Below are positions 1-7,614 of a stretch of 64,000 bases of DNA, piece by piece. The notes below the pieces were generated by a model, which was not told the DNA's origin, did not search any database, and saw only the letters and a program-made list of their open reading frames with translations. Source of the stretch: Mycolicibacterium palauense (lineage in GTDB: Bacteria > Actinomycetota > Actinomycetes > Mycobacteriales > Mycobacteriaceae); NCBI RefSeq assembly GCF_002592005.1, contig NZ_NVQF01000023.1, positions 1-64,000 of the forward strand, given 5' to 3'. Position 1 is the stretch's first letter. The number at the start of each line of letters is the position of its first letter. Made by a program: the position numbers and the translations under genes.

Positions 1-2
1 CG

Positions 3-233
3 GCCACCGTCGCCGCACCCCTGACCACCGGGGCCATCGCACTGGTCACCGCAGAGGCCGGGCCGGTGATGGCCGGCCGGGTCAACGTCATCGACCTGAC
101 CCCGACCCTGCTCGTGCCGGTGCAGGCAATCTGGCAGCGCCACACCGTATCCGAGATCCGCGCCGCCATCATGGGCGCACGCTTGCCACCTGGCGATCCG
201 GAGGCGATCCCAGAGAAGCCAGCCGCGAGGTGA
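3..233 (+). CDS. C-terminal fragment of a LysR-type substrate-binding protein (partial, runs off the left edge)
   Basis: An open frame enters from the left edge and ends at TGA 231-233, giving about 76 residues. The tail contains the stretch ALVTAEAGPVMAG, then VIDLTPTLLVPVQAIWQRH and SEIRAAI, which resembles the last strand and helix of the LysR-type substrate-binding domain. The N-terminal HTH, if any, is outside the window, so DNA binding cannot be checked. An inverted repeat with a short T run follows directly. The family call is tentative. Confidence 0.45.
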   Translation, partial: ATVAAPLTTGAIALVTAEAGPVMAGRVNVIDLTPTLLVPVQAIWQRHTVSEIRAAIMGARLPPGDPEAIPEKPAAR

Positions 234-239
234 CAGCCG

Positions 240-267
240 AGAAAACGCGCTCACCAGGACGTTTTCT
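240..267 (+). terminator. Candidate intrinsic terminator after the partial left-edge gene
   Basis: A perfect 8-bp inverted repeat (AGAAAACG at 240-247, CGTTTTCT at 260-267) separated by 12 bases starts 7 bases after the stop codon. The right arm itself carries a TTTT run. It probably closes the transcript of the gene entering from the left. Confidence 0.4.
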
Positions 268-302
268 AGACCTCTGGGCTGATTCAACGACGCCCGCGGT
301 GC

Positions 303-506
303 ATGCGAACAACCCGCGACGGATCGCCATGCGTCGGTCATATTGAGCAGTTAAGCGCTACATTGAATCAGGCCATGGTGGCCTGTGGAGGTGACATGGC
401 TGGCGAGGTGACAACAATTCACCCCTTCGACGTTGGGAACGCGCCTCTGCCGCACGAGCTCCCCATTCCAGGGTGGGCGCAGCGCGTCCTCAAGTTCATC
501 GAATAA
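303..506 (+). pseudogene. In-frame upstream segment of the HTH-MNT gene, cut off by TAA at 504-506
   Basis: This 67-codon frame is continuous with the HTH-nucleotidyltransferase frame beginning at 570. Only TAA at 504-506 separates them. The codons right after the stop read AARAGKTVTVTADDETLTP, which looks like the linker that precedes an excisionase-type HTH (LTPAEAA...) in phd-like antitoxins. The most economical reading is that a longer antitoxin gene has acquired a nonsense codon, with the remaining protein starting at ATG 570. Alternatively, the segment may simply be open by chance. Confidence 0.35.
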
Positions 507-569
507 GCCGCTCGCGCCGGCAAGACTGTCACGGTCACCGCCGACGACGAGACCCTCACTCCGGCGCAG

Positions 570-1172
570 ATGGCCTCGGAGATCGGAGTGTCCCGGGCGA
601 GCATTCAGCGCCGCATTGCCACCGGCGATATCGCCAGTAGGAAATTCGGAAACCGGCATCGGATCCCGCGCCGCGAGGTGGAGAAGCTCCGAGCTTCGTT
701 CATCCGCGACGGGCGAAAGGGGATCAGCATTCGTGATCCCAGCTCGGCCAATGCTATTCGAGCCTCGCAGGAGGGGGTCGTGGACGCTATCGGCTCGCAC
801 GCTTCCCAGGCTCCACCGGCCGGAGAAGTGCTCGGTTCGGACTGTGTCGATGGCATGACCGTCACGCGGCATTTCTCGGATGCTGAACTGCAGAAGAACC
901 TGCCACTCGACCTCGATCTGCTCCGGGAGATACTGCGGAGCAACCGGATAGGGAGGGCGTGGTTGTTCGGTAGCCGCTCCAGGGGAGATCACCGCGCCGA
1001 GAGTGACGTCGACTTGCTCTATCGGCCGGCTGGGGAGCAGCTACACCTGCGCGGGTACGGGCGACTGGTCAACGCGCTGCAAGACGCGTGTCCAGTCACT
1101 GTGGATCTGGCCGACGAGATCGTCGACCGAATGAGGCCCTACGTCGAGGCCGACCTGGTGCGCATCCTGTGA
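570..1172 (+). CDS. HTH-fused MNT-domain nucleotidyltransferase (MntA-type antitoxin)
   Basis: This 200-residue protein has two parts. Residues 1-45 form an excisionase/MerR-like HTH (SEIGVSRASIQRRIATGDI, then RHRIPRREVEKL). Residues about 105-200 form a minimal nucleotidyltransferase with the motif FGSRSRGDHRAESDVDLL, so the GSxxRG and SDxD catalytic signature is intact. MntA proteins AMPylate and neutralise HepT RNases of the HEPN family, and the next frame begins inside this gene's stop codon (GTGA at 1169-1172) and resembles HepT. The N-terminal HTH is not part of the minimal MntA and suggests autoregulation. An upstream in-frame TAA may have shortened the protein. Biochemical role is inferred from the family. 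Confidence 0.7.
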   Translation: MASEIGVSRASIQRRIATGDIASRKFGNRHRIPRREVEKLRASFIRDGRKGISIRDPSSANAIRASQEGVVDAIGSHASQAPPAGEVLGSDCVDGMTVTRHFSDAELQKNLPLDLDLLREILRSNRIGRAWLFGSRSRGDHRAESDVDLLYRPAGEQLHLRGYGRLVNALQDACPVTVDLADEIVDRMRPYVEADLVRIL

Positions 1173-1340
1173 GCAGCAAAGACGCCAAGCTCATCGCCCA
1201 GCACGCGCTGGACACGATTGCGCGCATCCTGGCGAACCGCCCGTCTTCTGCCGAGGAGTTGGCCTCAGACGCCGACCGCTGGCACGCAGCCTGTACACGA
1301 ATGCAGGCGCTCGGTGAGGCTGTGGTCGGGATCGATACAA
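1169..1340 (+). pseudogene. HepT (HEPN/DUF86) toxin, N-terminal fragment
   Basis: A GTG start overlaps the antitoxin stop codon by four bases. About 57 residues follow (VSSKDAKLIAQHALDTI..., then DADRWHAACTRMQALGEAV). These match the first helices of HepT-like HEPN proteins, including the family's typical gEAv helix. After about 1340 the frame loses this character, the RxxxxH active-site motif is missing, and an IS256-family element begins at 1439. A matching C-terminal HEPN piece lies on the other side of the element at 2820-3005. Confidence 0.5.
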
Positions 1341-1438
1341 ACTCTTCCAGACGGCAGAAGACACCGAGGCCAAACGGGCAACCCGATGGCTCGCCCGACA
1401 GTGGTCAAGTCCAGGGATGTGGTGTACGACGTCGTCGT

Positions 1439-2747
1439 GTGATTCTTCGTCGTGATGGGTTCAGGCGGTCAGTGCCTCGGGGGTGTCCTCCTGTTCTGTC
1501 GGGGTGTCGTTGAGGGTGCGTGATTTGCTCAGGACATCTAGGCCGAGGTAGCGCCGGGATTCGGCCCATTCGTCGTGTTGTTCGGCCAGCACGGCGCCGA
1601 CGAGTCGGATCAGCGCGTCACGGTCGGGGAAGATCCCGACGACGTCGGTGCGCCGGCGGATCTCCTTGTTGAGCCGCTCCTGGGGATTGTTGGACCAGAT
1701 CTGGCGCCAGAGCTGCTTGGGGAACGCGGTAAATGCCAGCAGATCCGGCCGGGCCGCCTCTAGGTGTTCGGTGGTCTTGGGCAGCTTGTCGGCGAGTGCG
1801 TCGATGACCCGATCGTATTGTGCAGCAACGGATTGCGCATCCGGTTGGTCGAACACCGAATGCAGCAGCGTCTTGACCCAGGGCCAGGACGCCTTCGGGG
1901 TGATCGCCATCAGGTTGGTCGTGTAGTGGGTTCTGCAACGCTGCCAGGTGGCTCCGGGCAAGGTGGCCCCGATCGCGGCGACCAGCCCGGCGTGGGCGTC
2001 GCTGGTGACCAGCTTGACCCCCGAGAGCCCACGGGCGGTCAGCGACCGCAGGAACGTCAACCAGCCGGCCCCGTCTTCGGCGGTGGTGACCTCGACGCCG
2101 AGGATCTCGCGGTAGCCGTCGGCGTTGACCCCGACAGCGATCAGGGCGTGCACGTTGACCACGCGGCCACCCTCACGGACCTTGAGGACCAGGGCGTCGG
2201 CGGCCATGAACGTGTACGGGCCGGCGTCCAGCGGCCGGGTGCGAAACGCCTCCACGGCGGCGTCGAGCTCTTTGGCCATCACGCTGACCTGCGACTTCGA
2301 CAGGCTGGTGATCCCCAGCGTCTCGACGAGCTTGTCCATCCGCCGCGTGGACACCCCGAGCAGATAGCAGGTGGCCACCACGGTGGTCAGGGCCCGCTCG
2401 GCGCGTTTCCGGCGCTCCAGCAGCCAGTCCGGGAAATACGAGCCGGACCGCAGCTTGGGGATCGCCAGGTCCAACGATCCGGCGCGGGTGTCGAATTGGC
2501 GATGCCGATACCCGTTGCGCGAGTTGGTGCGCTCGGCGCTGCGCTCGCCATAGCCCGCACCGCACAACGCGTCGGCCTCAGCACCCATCAGGGTGTGGAT
2601 GAACGTGGCGAGTAGCTCGCGCAGCACGTCGGGGTGGGCGGTGGTGAGTCGTTCGGCGAGCACCGCGGGCAGGTCGATATTGTGGACAGTGGTCATCGCG
2701 TTGATTCCTTTGCTCGAGTGACTTTGGTCGGTCTCTCGAAGAATCAC
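1439..2747. mobile_element. IS256-family insertion sequence with 11-bp terminal inverted repeats
   Basis: The outer ends are GTGATTCTTCG at 1439-1449 and its exact reverse complement CGAAGAATCAC at 2737-2747. They enclose one intact transposase gene on the minus strand. The total length of about 1.3 kb is usual for IS256 elements. I see no 8-9 bp target duplication next to either end. The element lies between two pieces that look like one HEPN toxin gene. Confidence 0.8.
1461..2696 (-). CDS. IS256-family transposase
   Basis: This intact 411-residue mutator-type transposase begins at ATG 2696, preceded by an AAAGGAAT ribosome site; a longer frame upstream lacks such a site. DDE residues are visible: the first Asp in YTFMAADALVLKV, the second in VKLVTSDAHAGL, and the Glu in NNPQERLNKEIRRRTDVVGIF. 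A Cys-His pair (WQRCRTHYTTNL) precedes the insertion domain, as is usual in the family. It resembles mycobacterial IS1081/IS6120-type enzymes. Nothing suggests inactivation, so the element may still move. Confidence 0.93.
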   Translation of the reverse strand: MTTVHNIDLPAVLAERLTTAHPDVLRELLATFIHTLMGAEADALCGAGYGERSAERTNSRNGYRHRQFDTRAGSLDLAIPKLRSGSYFPDWLLERRKRAERALTTVVATCYLLGVSTRRMDKLVETLGITSLSKSQVSVMAKELDAAVEAFRTRPLDAGPYTFMAADALVLKVREGGRVVNVHALIAVGVNADGYREILGVEVTTAEDGAGWLTFLRSLTARGLSGVKLVTSDAHAGLVAAIGATLPGATWQRCRTHYTTNLMAITPKASWPWVKTLLHSVFDQPDAQSVAAQYDRVIDALADKLPKTTEHLEAARPDLLAFTAFPKQLWRQIWSNNPQERLNKEIRRRTDVVGIFPDRDALIRLVGAVLAEQHDEWAESRRYLGLDVLSKSRTLNDTPTEQEDTPEALTA

Positions 2748-2819
2748 GCGATGACCTTCAACTATGCGCATACGACACGCCGGACATCCTGATCAGGCCC
2801 GACTCGTACACCATCTTGA

Positions 2820-3005
2820 TGGACGCAACCCCGACAGTACCCGGAACATGATGACTTACTTGGTTCGTTGGTGGGCACTCGGAACGTCATTTCACACTAC
2901 TACGGCAAGGTGCGTCTGGACTTCGTGTGGGCCCTTTACTCAACCGAACTTGACTCGATCGAGAGCATCTTCCAGCGCGTCGTGCGCGACTGCGCATCAT
3001 GGTGA
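2820..3005 (+). pseudogene. HepT (HEPN/DUF86) toxin, C-terminal fragment
   Basis: A frame open from 2820 to TGA 3003-3005 encodes YPEHDDLLGSLVGTRNVISH followed by YYGKVRLDFVWALYSTEL. This is the HepT C-terminal half with the HEPN active-site motif R-N-x-x-x-H and the following Y. No start codon or ribosome site precedes it and a stop lies just upstream. With the N-terminal piece at 1169-1340 it would make about 110 residues, the normal size of HepT. I infer one toxin gene broken by the IS256 element, with some flanking sequence also changed. Confidence 0.5.
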
Positions 3006-3056
3006 TGGCGCGCTGACTGGGAGGGAACCGGTCAACGTCAACGAAAAGGACTGATG

Positions 3057-3164
3057 ATGGACAAGGAACGTCTGTTGCGGGAGATCGCCGCCGCCGAGGC
3101 GGTGCATGACGACGAGGAAGCCGGCGTGGAGATGTCCGACCCCCTGACGAGAAGATTGACGTGA
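3057..3164 (+). CDS. Small hypothetical ORF (35-36 residues)
   Basis: Two adjacent ATG codons (3054 and 3057) follow an AAAAGGA ribosome-like site. The peptide begins MDKERLLREIAAAEAVHDDE and is charged and probably helical. It ends at TGA 3162-3164, just before the degenerate IS110 copy, so it may be a gene truncated by that insertion. I do not recognise a family. Its position after the HEPN remnant leaves open a relation to the toxin-antitoxin locus. Confidence 0.25.
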   Translation: MDKERLLREIAAAEAVHDDEEAGVEMSDPLTRRLT

Positions 3165-3185
3165 GGTGTGTTTGGTGGTGAGTGG

Positions 3186-4222
3186 TCAGGACGTTTCCTG
3201 GAGGGTGAGGTGGTAGCCCATGGCTTCGAGTTGGCGGACGACGTTGCTGCGTGCTTTCTGCGGGTTGAGCCGGGTGAAGTAGTCCCCGCCGGGATCGCGG
3301 TAAGCGGTGGCGGTCGTCGCGATGTTCCAGATCGTAACCAGTAGGGCGCGCTGCACGGCGACGTTGGCGCGCACCGGTCTCGGCGACCACGACATCGGCG
3401 GTGTACCCGCCAATGCCAAGGATGGTGCAGATTAGATCCCGGAAGCCGCGAAAGGGTTCGATCACCACCTCGATCCGCTCGGTGAGGGCCTCGATGGCCG
3501 CGGTGTGTTGATCGATGAGGTCCAGGTGCATGCGGGTCAGGAACGCGTGATGGGCGTTGAACCGGCCGCAGAGGGCCTCGGTCAGCTGCGGGATCTTTTT
3601 GCGCAGCTGTTTGCGGGCCAGATCAGCCATCACCGCCGTGTCGGTCTCTCCAGCGAGCAACGCCTCCAGCATCGCCCGTGAGGACTTGCCATTGAGGTCG
3701 GCGGCGACGGAGGACAGTTTGATCCCGGCGTCTTCGAGGAGTTTCTCCAGCCGCTGGATCTCGCGGGTACGTTCCCGTGTCACGGCGGTGCGGGTTCGGG
3801 TCAGGTCGCGCAGTTGCCGGATCGGTTCAGGGGGGACGAACGACCCGCGGACCAGACCATGCGCGCCGAGCTGGGCCAGCCAGGTGGCATCGGCGACGTC
3901 GGTCTTGCGGCCCGGCAGATTCTTGACATGCCGCGCATTGACCAACATCACCTCCACCCCGGCCAAGTCCTCCAGCAGGTAGTAGAACGGCTTCCAGTAG
4001 TCGCCGGTGGCTTCCATCACCACGCACGTCACCTTCTGTGCGACAAGATGTTCGCGCATCGCGATGATCTCTCGGGTAGTGGCTCCGTAGGTGGTGACCG
4101 TTTCGCTGGTCTTGCGTCGACCAGCGCCGTTGATCCGGACGCAGACCTTGGCGTCCTTCTTCGAGATATCCAGGCCCGCGCAACATATCCAGGCCCGCGC
4201 AACGCGGATGCATGACGTCCAC
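3186..4222 (-). pseudogene. IS110-family transposase, disrupted
   Basis: The N-terminal DEDD RuvC-like domain is recognisable: CAGLDISKKDAKVCVRI near the start, VMEATGDYWKPFYYLL, then NARHVKNLPGRKTDVADATW. A coiled region and ILGIGGYTADVVVAETG follow. Two lesions are visible. Near the start a 19-bp tandem duplication (4166-4203) shifts the frame. After VVVAETG the frame jumps directly to VRANVAVQRALLVTIWNIAT, so about 70 residues of the C-terminal transposase_20 domain are deleted. The true C-terminus survives in another frame (DPGGDYFTRLNPQKARSNVV, ending at 3186). Likely original starts are GTG 4222 or ATG 4213. Confidence 0.85.
4166..4203. repeat. 19-bp tandem duplication inside the IS110 transposase
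   Basis: ATATCCAGGCCCGCGCAAC occurs at 4166-4184 and again, identical, at 4185-4203. The length is not a multiple of three, so it breaks the transposase frame a few codons after the start. Confidence 0.9.
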
Positions 4223-4680
4223 GGCCCCACTCCCTTCTCCTCGTAGCCCACTGCGAAGGCGTCCGTCGTGGGGAGGGCAGGAAGAGTCGGGAGTCTGACG
4301 CACGGGCTCAAGGCACCAATCCACGGTTCCCGTGGAGGCCCTCCGCCACCATGCTGACTTACAGGCTCAAGGCACCAAGGTCTTCGCGGCGACAACCACA
4401 ACGAAGACCTGCAATGATCCCGCTGTGCCCGACGCGAGCACAACAGGCGAGCGGCACCGAATCTTCGCGTCCCACGGTGCGCCGCCGGCGCTGGTCTGCT
4501 GACATGACTTTGCAGCCTTTGCGCAGCTTCGCCATCTGAGGCGCGTTGAGAGTGATCGGCGTGTCGACTCAGCGAAGGGGGCACGGCACAACGAACCTCG
4601 ACGCAAATTGGTCATCTATCTGTGGTGATGCTCGCTAATGGGGCTGCGTGTTCTGCATGCTGTAGCGGTCGTCGGACGGT
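4223..4680. other. Intergenic DNA after the IS110 copy, no gene supported
   Basis: About 450 bases hold no convincing gene. The 15-mer GGCTCAAGGCACCAA occurs twice in direct orientation (4305-4319 and 4364-4378), as expected of mobile-element border debris. Frames that stay open here have no ribosome site and atypical composition. Confidence 0.5.
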
Positions 4681-4712
4681 GGGCAGGCCAGGGGGTTACC
4701 TCTGGCCTGCCC
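4681..4712. terminator. Intrinsic terminator, probably bidirectional
   Basis: A perfect 11-bp stem (GGGCAGGCCAG at 4681-4691, CTGGCCTGCCC at 4702-4712) with a 10-base loop is followed by GTTTT on the plus strand. The end of the minus-strand membrane-protein gene (stop at 4696-4698) lies within the hairpin, so it can also stop that transcript. Confidence 0.75.
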
Positions 4713-5214
4713 GTTTTGTCGGTCCGGGGCAGGCACCGGGGTAGCCGCAGTACCCGAGAGCCGCGGCGATGACGGCGAACTTGATCGAGGCCGCAATCTG
4801 GGCACTGCGCGCGTTCACCGCGATATCGCGCCGGTCGAGCACGCGGAGCAGTGCGACCCCCTCAACCGCGTCGGCCGCGACGGCGCCGGCGGCGAGGGCC
4901 GGTAGCCACGCCGGGTGGCCCCGGCGTCGTCGGCGGCGGTCGACGAGCAGCCCCAGCAGGGTTCCGTAAGTGGCCATGTACCCGAAGTCGAGCCATATCG
5001 ACTGGCGCGCCGCGCGCTGGCCGTCCGCGCCCCACCGGTTGAGTATGTCTTCGGCATTGGCGGCCGTGCCCGCAAGCTCGAACGGGATGATTCCCGGACC
5101 GCCGGCGGCATGCATCCGGCGATCCAGCTGCAGCATCACCGCGCCGTAGCCGACGTAGGCAACGGTGGCCGCGGCGATCCTGTTCCTGCGCACCCATTCG
5201 GCTGGAGAGGCCAT
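4696..5214 (-). CDS. Conserved small integral membrane protein, function unknown
   Basis: This 172-residue protein starts MASPAEWVRRNRIAAATVAY and has about four hydrophobic segments (near residues 14-30, 75-95, 103-120 and 140-160) with Arg-rich loops (DRRRRRRGHP), fitting a cytoplasmic-loop membrane protein. I recognise no catalytic motif or named family. It stands alone, with its end inside a terminator hairpin and an 11-bp tandem repeat just upstream of its start. Confidence 0.7.
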   Translation of the reverse strand: MASPAEWVRRNRIAAATVAYVGYGAVMLQLDRRMHAAGGPGIIPFELAGTAANAEDILNRWGADGQRAARQSIWLDFGYMATYGTLLGLLVDRRRRRRGHPAWLPALAAGAVAADAVEGVALLRVLDRRDIAVNARSAQIAASIKFAVIAAALGYCGYPGACPGPTKRAGQR

Positions 5215-5232
5215 GGTCGGGAGCGTACCCGC

Positions 5233-5269
5233 GTCGATCCGGAGTCGATCCGGAGTCGATCCGGAGTCG
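5233..5269. repeat. 11-bp tandem repeat upstream of the membrane-protein gene
   Basis: The unit GTCGATCCGGA is repeated about three and a half times in the region just upstream of the minus-strand start at 5214. The period of 11 bases is close to one helical turn. It could place binding sites on one face of the helix or be slippage-prone filler. Confidence 0.7.
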
Positions 5270-5322
5270 CCCCAAAGTCATTGCCGTCTAACGGGTCATC
5301 CGGGTTCGGTCGCCGTTCGGGG

Positions 5323-5709
5323 TCAGCTCTTGTCGGACCGTTCCGCGCGCAGCGCCTTGACGCGCCGCTGCTCGGAGAGCACCGCCTGGTAGCTCTCGCG
5401 TTCGGCGATCAGCCACTCGGGCTTGTCGGTGAGCAGGGCATCGATCTGCTCGGTGGTGAGCGCCTCGGTGACTCCGCCGCGCGCGAGGCCGGCAATTGAG
5501 ACGCCCAGCTTGGCCGCCACCAGGTTCTTCGGGTGCGGTCCGTTCCTGCGGAGGTCCTTGAGCCACTGCGGCGGATCCTCCTGCAGGGCGGCGAGCTCGC
5601 CGCGGGTGATCGGGTTCTGCTGGAACTCCGCGGGGGTCGCGGGCAGATAGACGTCCAGCTTCTTCGCCGCCGTGGCGGGTTTCATGGACTGCGCGTTGGG
5701 CCTGCTCAT
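5323..5709 (-). CDS. DUF5997 family protein
   Basis: This 128-residue protein contains KPATAAKKLDVYLPATPAEF, then LRRNGPHPKNLVAAKLGVSI and GLARGGVTEALTTEQIDALL. These match a small conserved actinobacterial family of unknown function (DUF5997). I chose ATG 5709 (MSRPNAQSMKP) because the longer frame runs into the divergent gene; ATG 5685 (MKPATAAKK) is also possible. It is divergent from a LysR-like substrate-binding gene, a pairing I recall as common in actinobacteria. Confidence 0.75.
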   Translation of the reverse strand: MSRPNAQSMKPATAAKKLDVYLPATPAEFQQNPITRGELAALQEDPPQWLKDLRRNGPHPKNLVAAKLGVSIAGLARGGVTEALTTEQIDALLTDKPEWLIAERESYQAVLSEQRRVKALRAERSDKS

Positions 5710-5815
5710 GCCGCCCCCGCGCAGGCTCGGGCGCCGCATGCCCGCCGTTGATTCGTTCCGCAAGCGTCGCTCATGTCCTGAGCTTATCGATGTGGGCCGC
5801 CGGTAGCCTGAGGCG

Positions 5816-6538
5816 GTGGCTTCGTCCTCGCTGCCCTCGCTCACCCTCGGCTACGTCCCCGGTGGGACACCCGCGAAGTGGGCGCGGATCTGGGCGCGGC
5901 GCCACCGTGACGTTCCGCTGACGCTGCGCCCCGTCGCCGCGGCAGACGCGGCCGCCGCGGTGCGGGCCGGGGCCGTCGACGTGGCGCTGCTCCGACCGCC
6001 GGCCGATACGTCGGCGTTGGCCGTCGTCCCGCTCTACGAGGAGACGACGGTGGTGGTGGTGCCGACCGATCACCTTCTCAGTGCCGCCGACGAGGTCACC
6101 TCCGCCGACCTCAACGGTGAACCGGTGGTGCTCCCGCTCGACGATGTGGTCGCCTGGGCGGACGCGCCCGGCAACGCGATCGATCATCGGCCCGAAACCA
6201 CCCAGGACGCAGTGGAACTCGTCGCCGCCGGTACGGGCGTGCTCATCGTTCCGCAGTCGCTGGCCCGGTTGTATCACCGCAAGGATCTGACCTACCGGCC
6301 GATCGCCGACGCGCCCACCTGCCCCGTGGCGCTCGCCTTCTTGGATGGGACGACGTCGGAACTGGTCGAGGAGTTCACCGGGATCGTGCGGGGCCGTAAA
6401 CCCGGTTCGTCACGGGGGCCGGCCCAGCCGGCGCCCAAGCGCACCGCGCGGGAGAAGACCCTCGCCAAACAGGCCGCCCGCGCCGCGGCGGGCAAGGTCG
6501 CCCGCAAGCCCGGCCCGCTCAAACGCGGCCGGCGCTGA
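5816..6538 (+). CDS. LysR-type substrate-binding domain protein lacking an HTH
   Basis: The 240-residue product begins directly with a periplasmic-binding-protein-like fold (SLTLGYVPGGTPAKWARIW, VDVALLRPPAD, VVVVPTDHLLSAADEV, TGVLIVPQSLARLYH), the effector domain of LysR regulators. No winged-helix DNA-binding domain precedes it. The C-terminal 40 residues are Lys/Arg/Ala-rich (EKTLAKQAARAAAGKVARK), a basic tail that could bind nucleic acid. GTG 5816 is the start because the frame is closed just upstream. It is divergent from the DUF5997 gene; a functional link between the two is likely but unproven. Confidence 0.7.
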   Translation: MASSSLPSLTLGYVPGGTPAKWARIWARRHRDVPLTLRPVAAADAAAAVRAGAVDVALLRPPADTSALAVVPLYEETTVVVVPTDHLLSAADEVTSADLNGEPVVLPLDDVVAWADAPGNAIDHRPETTQDAVELVAAGTGVLIVPQSLARLYHRKDLTYRPIADAPTCPVALAFLDGTTSELVEEFTGIVRGRKPGSSRGPAQPAPKRTAREKTLAKQAARAAAGKVARKPGPLKRGRR

Positions 6539-6568
6539 CGCAGTCATCGGGCTCAGCAGTCATCGGCC

Positions 6569-6985
6569 TCAGAGCGACAGGGTGCCGTCGTCGTTGATGG
6601 TCCACGCCGGGTTGAGCGCCACCTCCCAGACATGCCCGTCGGGATCGGCGAAGTAGCCGGAATATCCGCCCCAGTACACCTTCTGTGCCGGTTTCAGGAT
6701 GGTCGCGCCGGCGGCGGCGGCCTGCGCGAGGACCGCGTCGACGTCGGCCTCGGTGCGTTGGTTGATCGCGATGGTGATGCCGCTGAACCGGCCGTCGACG
6801 GGGTGGCGGGCGTCGGCGGCAAGGTCGGCACGGCCGAACAGGGCCAGCGCGATGCCGGGCAGCTGGTAGAACACCACTCCCTCCGGCGCGTCCTTGGCGA
6901 CCCAGCCCAGACCGTCCTCGTAGAAGCGGCGGGCCCGCGCGAGATCGTCGACACCGAGAGTGATCAGGCTGACGCGTTGTTCCAT
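6569..6985 (-). CDS. VOC (glyoxalase/bleomycin-resistance fold) family protein
   Basis: This 138-residue protein has the two beta-alpha-beta modules of the vicinal-oxygen-chelate fold: MEQRVSLITLGVDDLARARR at the start and KPAQKVYWGGYSGYFADPDG near the end, the latter carrying the usual DPDGHVWEV signature. Such proteins are metal-dependent lyases, dioxygenases or binding proteins; the substrate cannot be read from sequence. It is a single gene facing the MTB12-like operon. Confidence 0.85.
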   Translation of the reverse strand: MEQRVSLITLGVDDLARARRFYEDGLGWVAKDAPEGVVFYQLPGIALALFGRADLAADARHPVDGRFSGITIAINQRTEADVDAVLAQAAAAGATILKPAQKVYWGGYSGYFADPDGHVWEVALNPAWTINDDGTLSL

Positions 6986-7056
6986 GCGGCGAAGCTACCC
7001 GGGGGGTACGACGCGGTGCCGACACCCATGCGGACACCGGGCCGACGAATCTATTA

Positions 7057-7075
7057 CTAGGTAAGGCTTGCCTCA
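7057..7075 (+). promoter_or_regulatory. Candidate IdeR (iron box) operator
   Basis: CTAGGTAAGGCTTGCCTCA matches the 19-bp IdeR/DtxR consensus TTAGGTTAGGCTAACCTAA at 14 of 19 positions, with the AGGCT core and the CCT of the right arm kept. It lies about 55 bases upstream of the ATG of the MTB12-like gene, where a promoter of the following operon would be. Iron control of the operon is inferred from this match alone. Confidence 0.5.
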
Positions 7076-7130
7076 TAGGCTGAGGACCCCTAGATTAACC
7101 GGAAATCTTTCCTCTAAAAGGGAGCCGGTG

Positions 7131-7607
7131 ATGCTGAGATTCGCCCATCAGACGGTGGCCGTGTGTGCGGCCATCGCAGTTCTGCTCACGGCGGCGGTGC
7201 CGTGGGCGACGGCCGATCCGGGTGCCGAGGGCGAGTTCGCGATCACCTCGCAGGTGCCCACGTTGGCCGAGCTCGATGCGCAGATCCGGCTGCTGGTGGC
7301 GACCCCGGCGCCGGACGCGGTCAAAGCGGCCCAGCTGGAGGGCGGCGAGCGTGCCGTCGTCGTTCCCAAGATGATCTACCGCATCGGGTTCTTCCGGCCG
7401 CCGCGCGGATCGAGCCTGGTGACCGGTCCGCAGACGCACGAGGCCGATCGCCATACCGCCGTCATCAACGCGAGCCGCCAGGGCGCCCCAACCGTGCAGA
7501 TCACCGCCGAGTGGCGGCGCATCGACGGGCGGTGGAAGCTCGCCAACACCTCGCTGTGCAACGGAATCGAGACCGTCGGACTGCCGATTCCGTGCAACTT
7601 CAGCTGA
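7131..7607 (+). CDS. Secreted MTB12-like low-molecular-weight antigen
   Basis: ATG 7131 follows GGGAGCC; the longer frame upstream overlaps the putative IdeR box and is rejected. The 158-residue product has a signal peptide (hydrophobic VAVCAAIAVLLTAAVPWA, cleavage likely near TADP). The mature part (VPTLAELDAQIRLLVATPAP, then KAAQLEGG) resembles the start of mycobacterial MTB12/CFP-2 proteins, small secreted proteins with an NTF2-like fold and no known biochemical role. Two Cys near the end (SLCNG, IPCNF) could form a disulfide. It is the first gene of a tight operon with ABC transport genes. Confidence 0.7.
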   Translation: MLRFAHQTVAVCAAIAVLLTAAVPWATADPGAEGEFAITSQVPTLAELDAQIRLLVATPAPDAVKAAQLEGGERAVVVPKMIYRIGFFRPPRGSSLVTGPQTHEADRHTAVINASRQGAPTVQITAEWRRIDGRWKLANTSLCNGIETVGLPIPCNFS

Positions 7608-7614
7608 CCGGCCG

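Noticed and set aside
1764..2615. 283-codon plus-strand frame antisense to the IS256 transposase
   Set aside because: The transposase frame has DDE motifs and ribosome site; the antisense frame has neither.
2764..3054. 96-codon plus-strand frame right of the IS256 element
   Set aside because: It is Arg/Ser/Thr-rich with no ribosome site, and the HEPN-like reading in another frame of the same bases is far more convincing.
4600..4720. tRNA gene as attachment site for the left mobile region
   Set aside because: The paired segment is a simple terminator hairpin; no cloverleaf or CCA-like end can be drawn.
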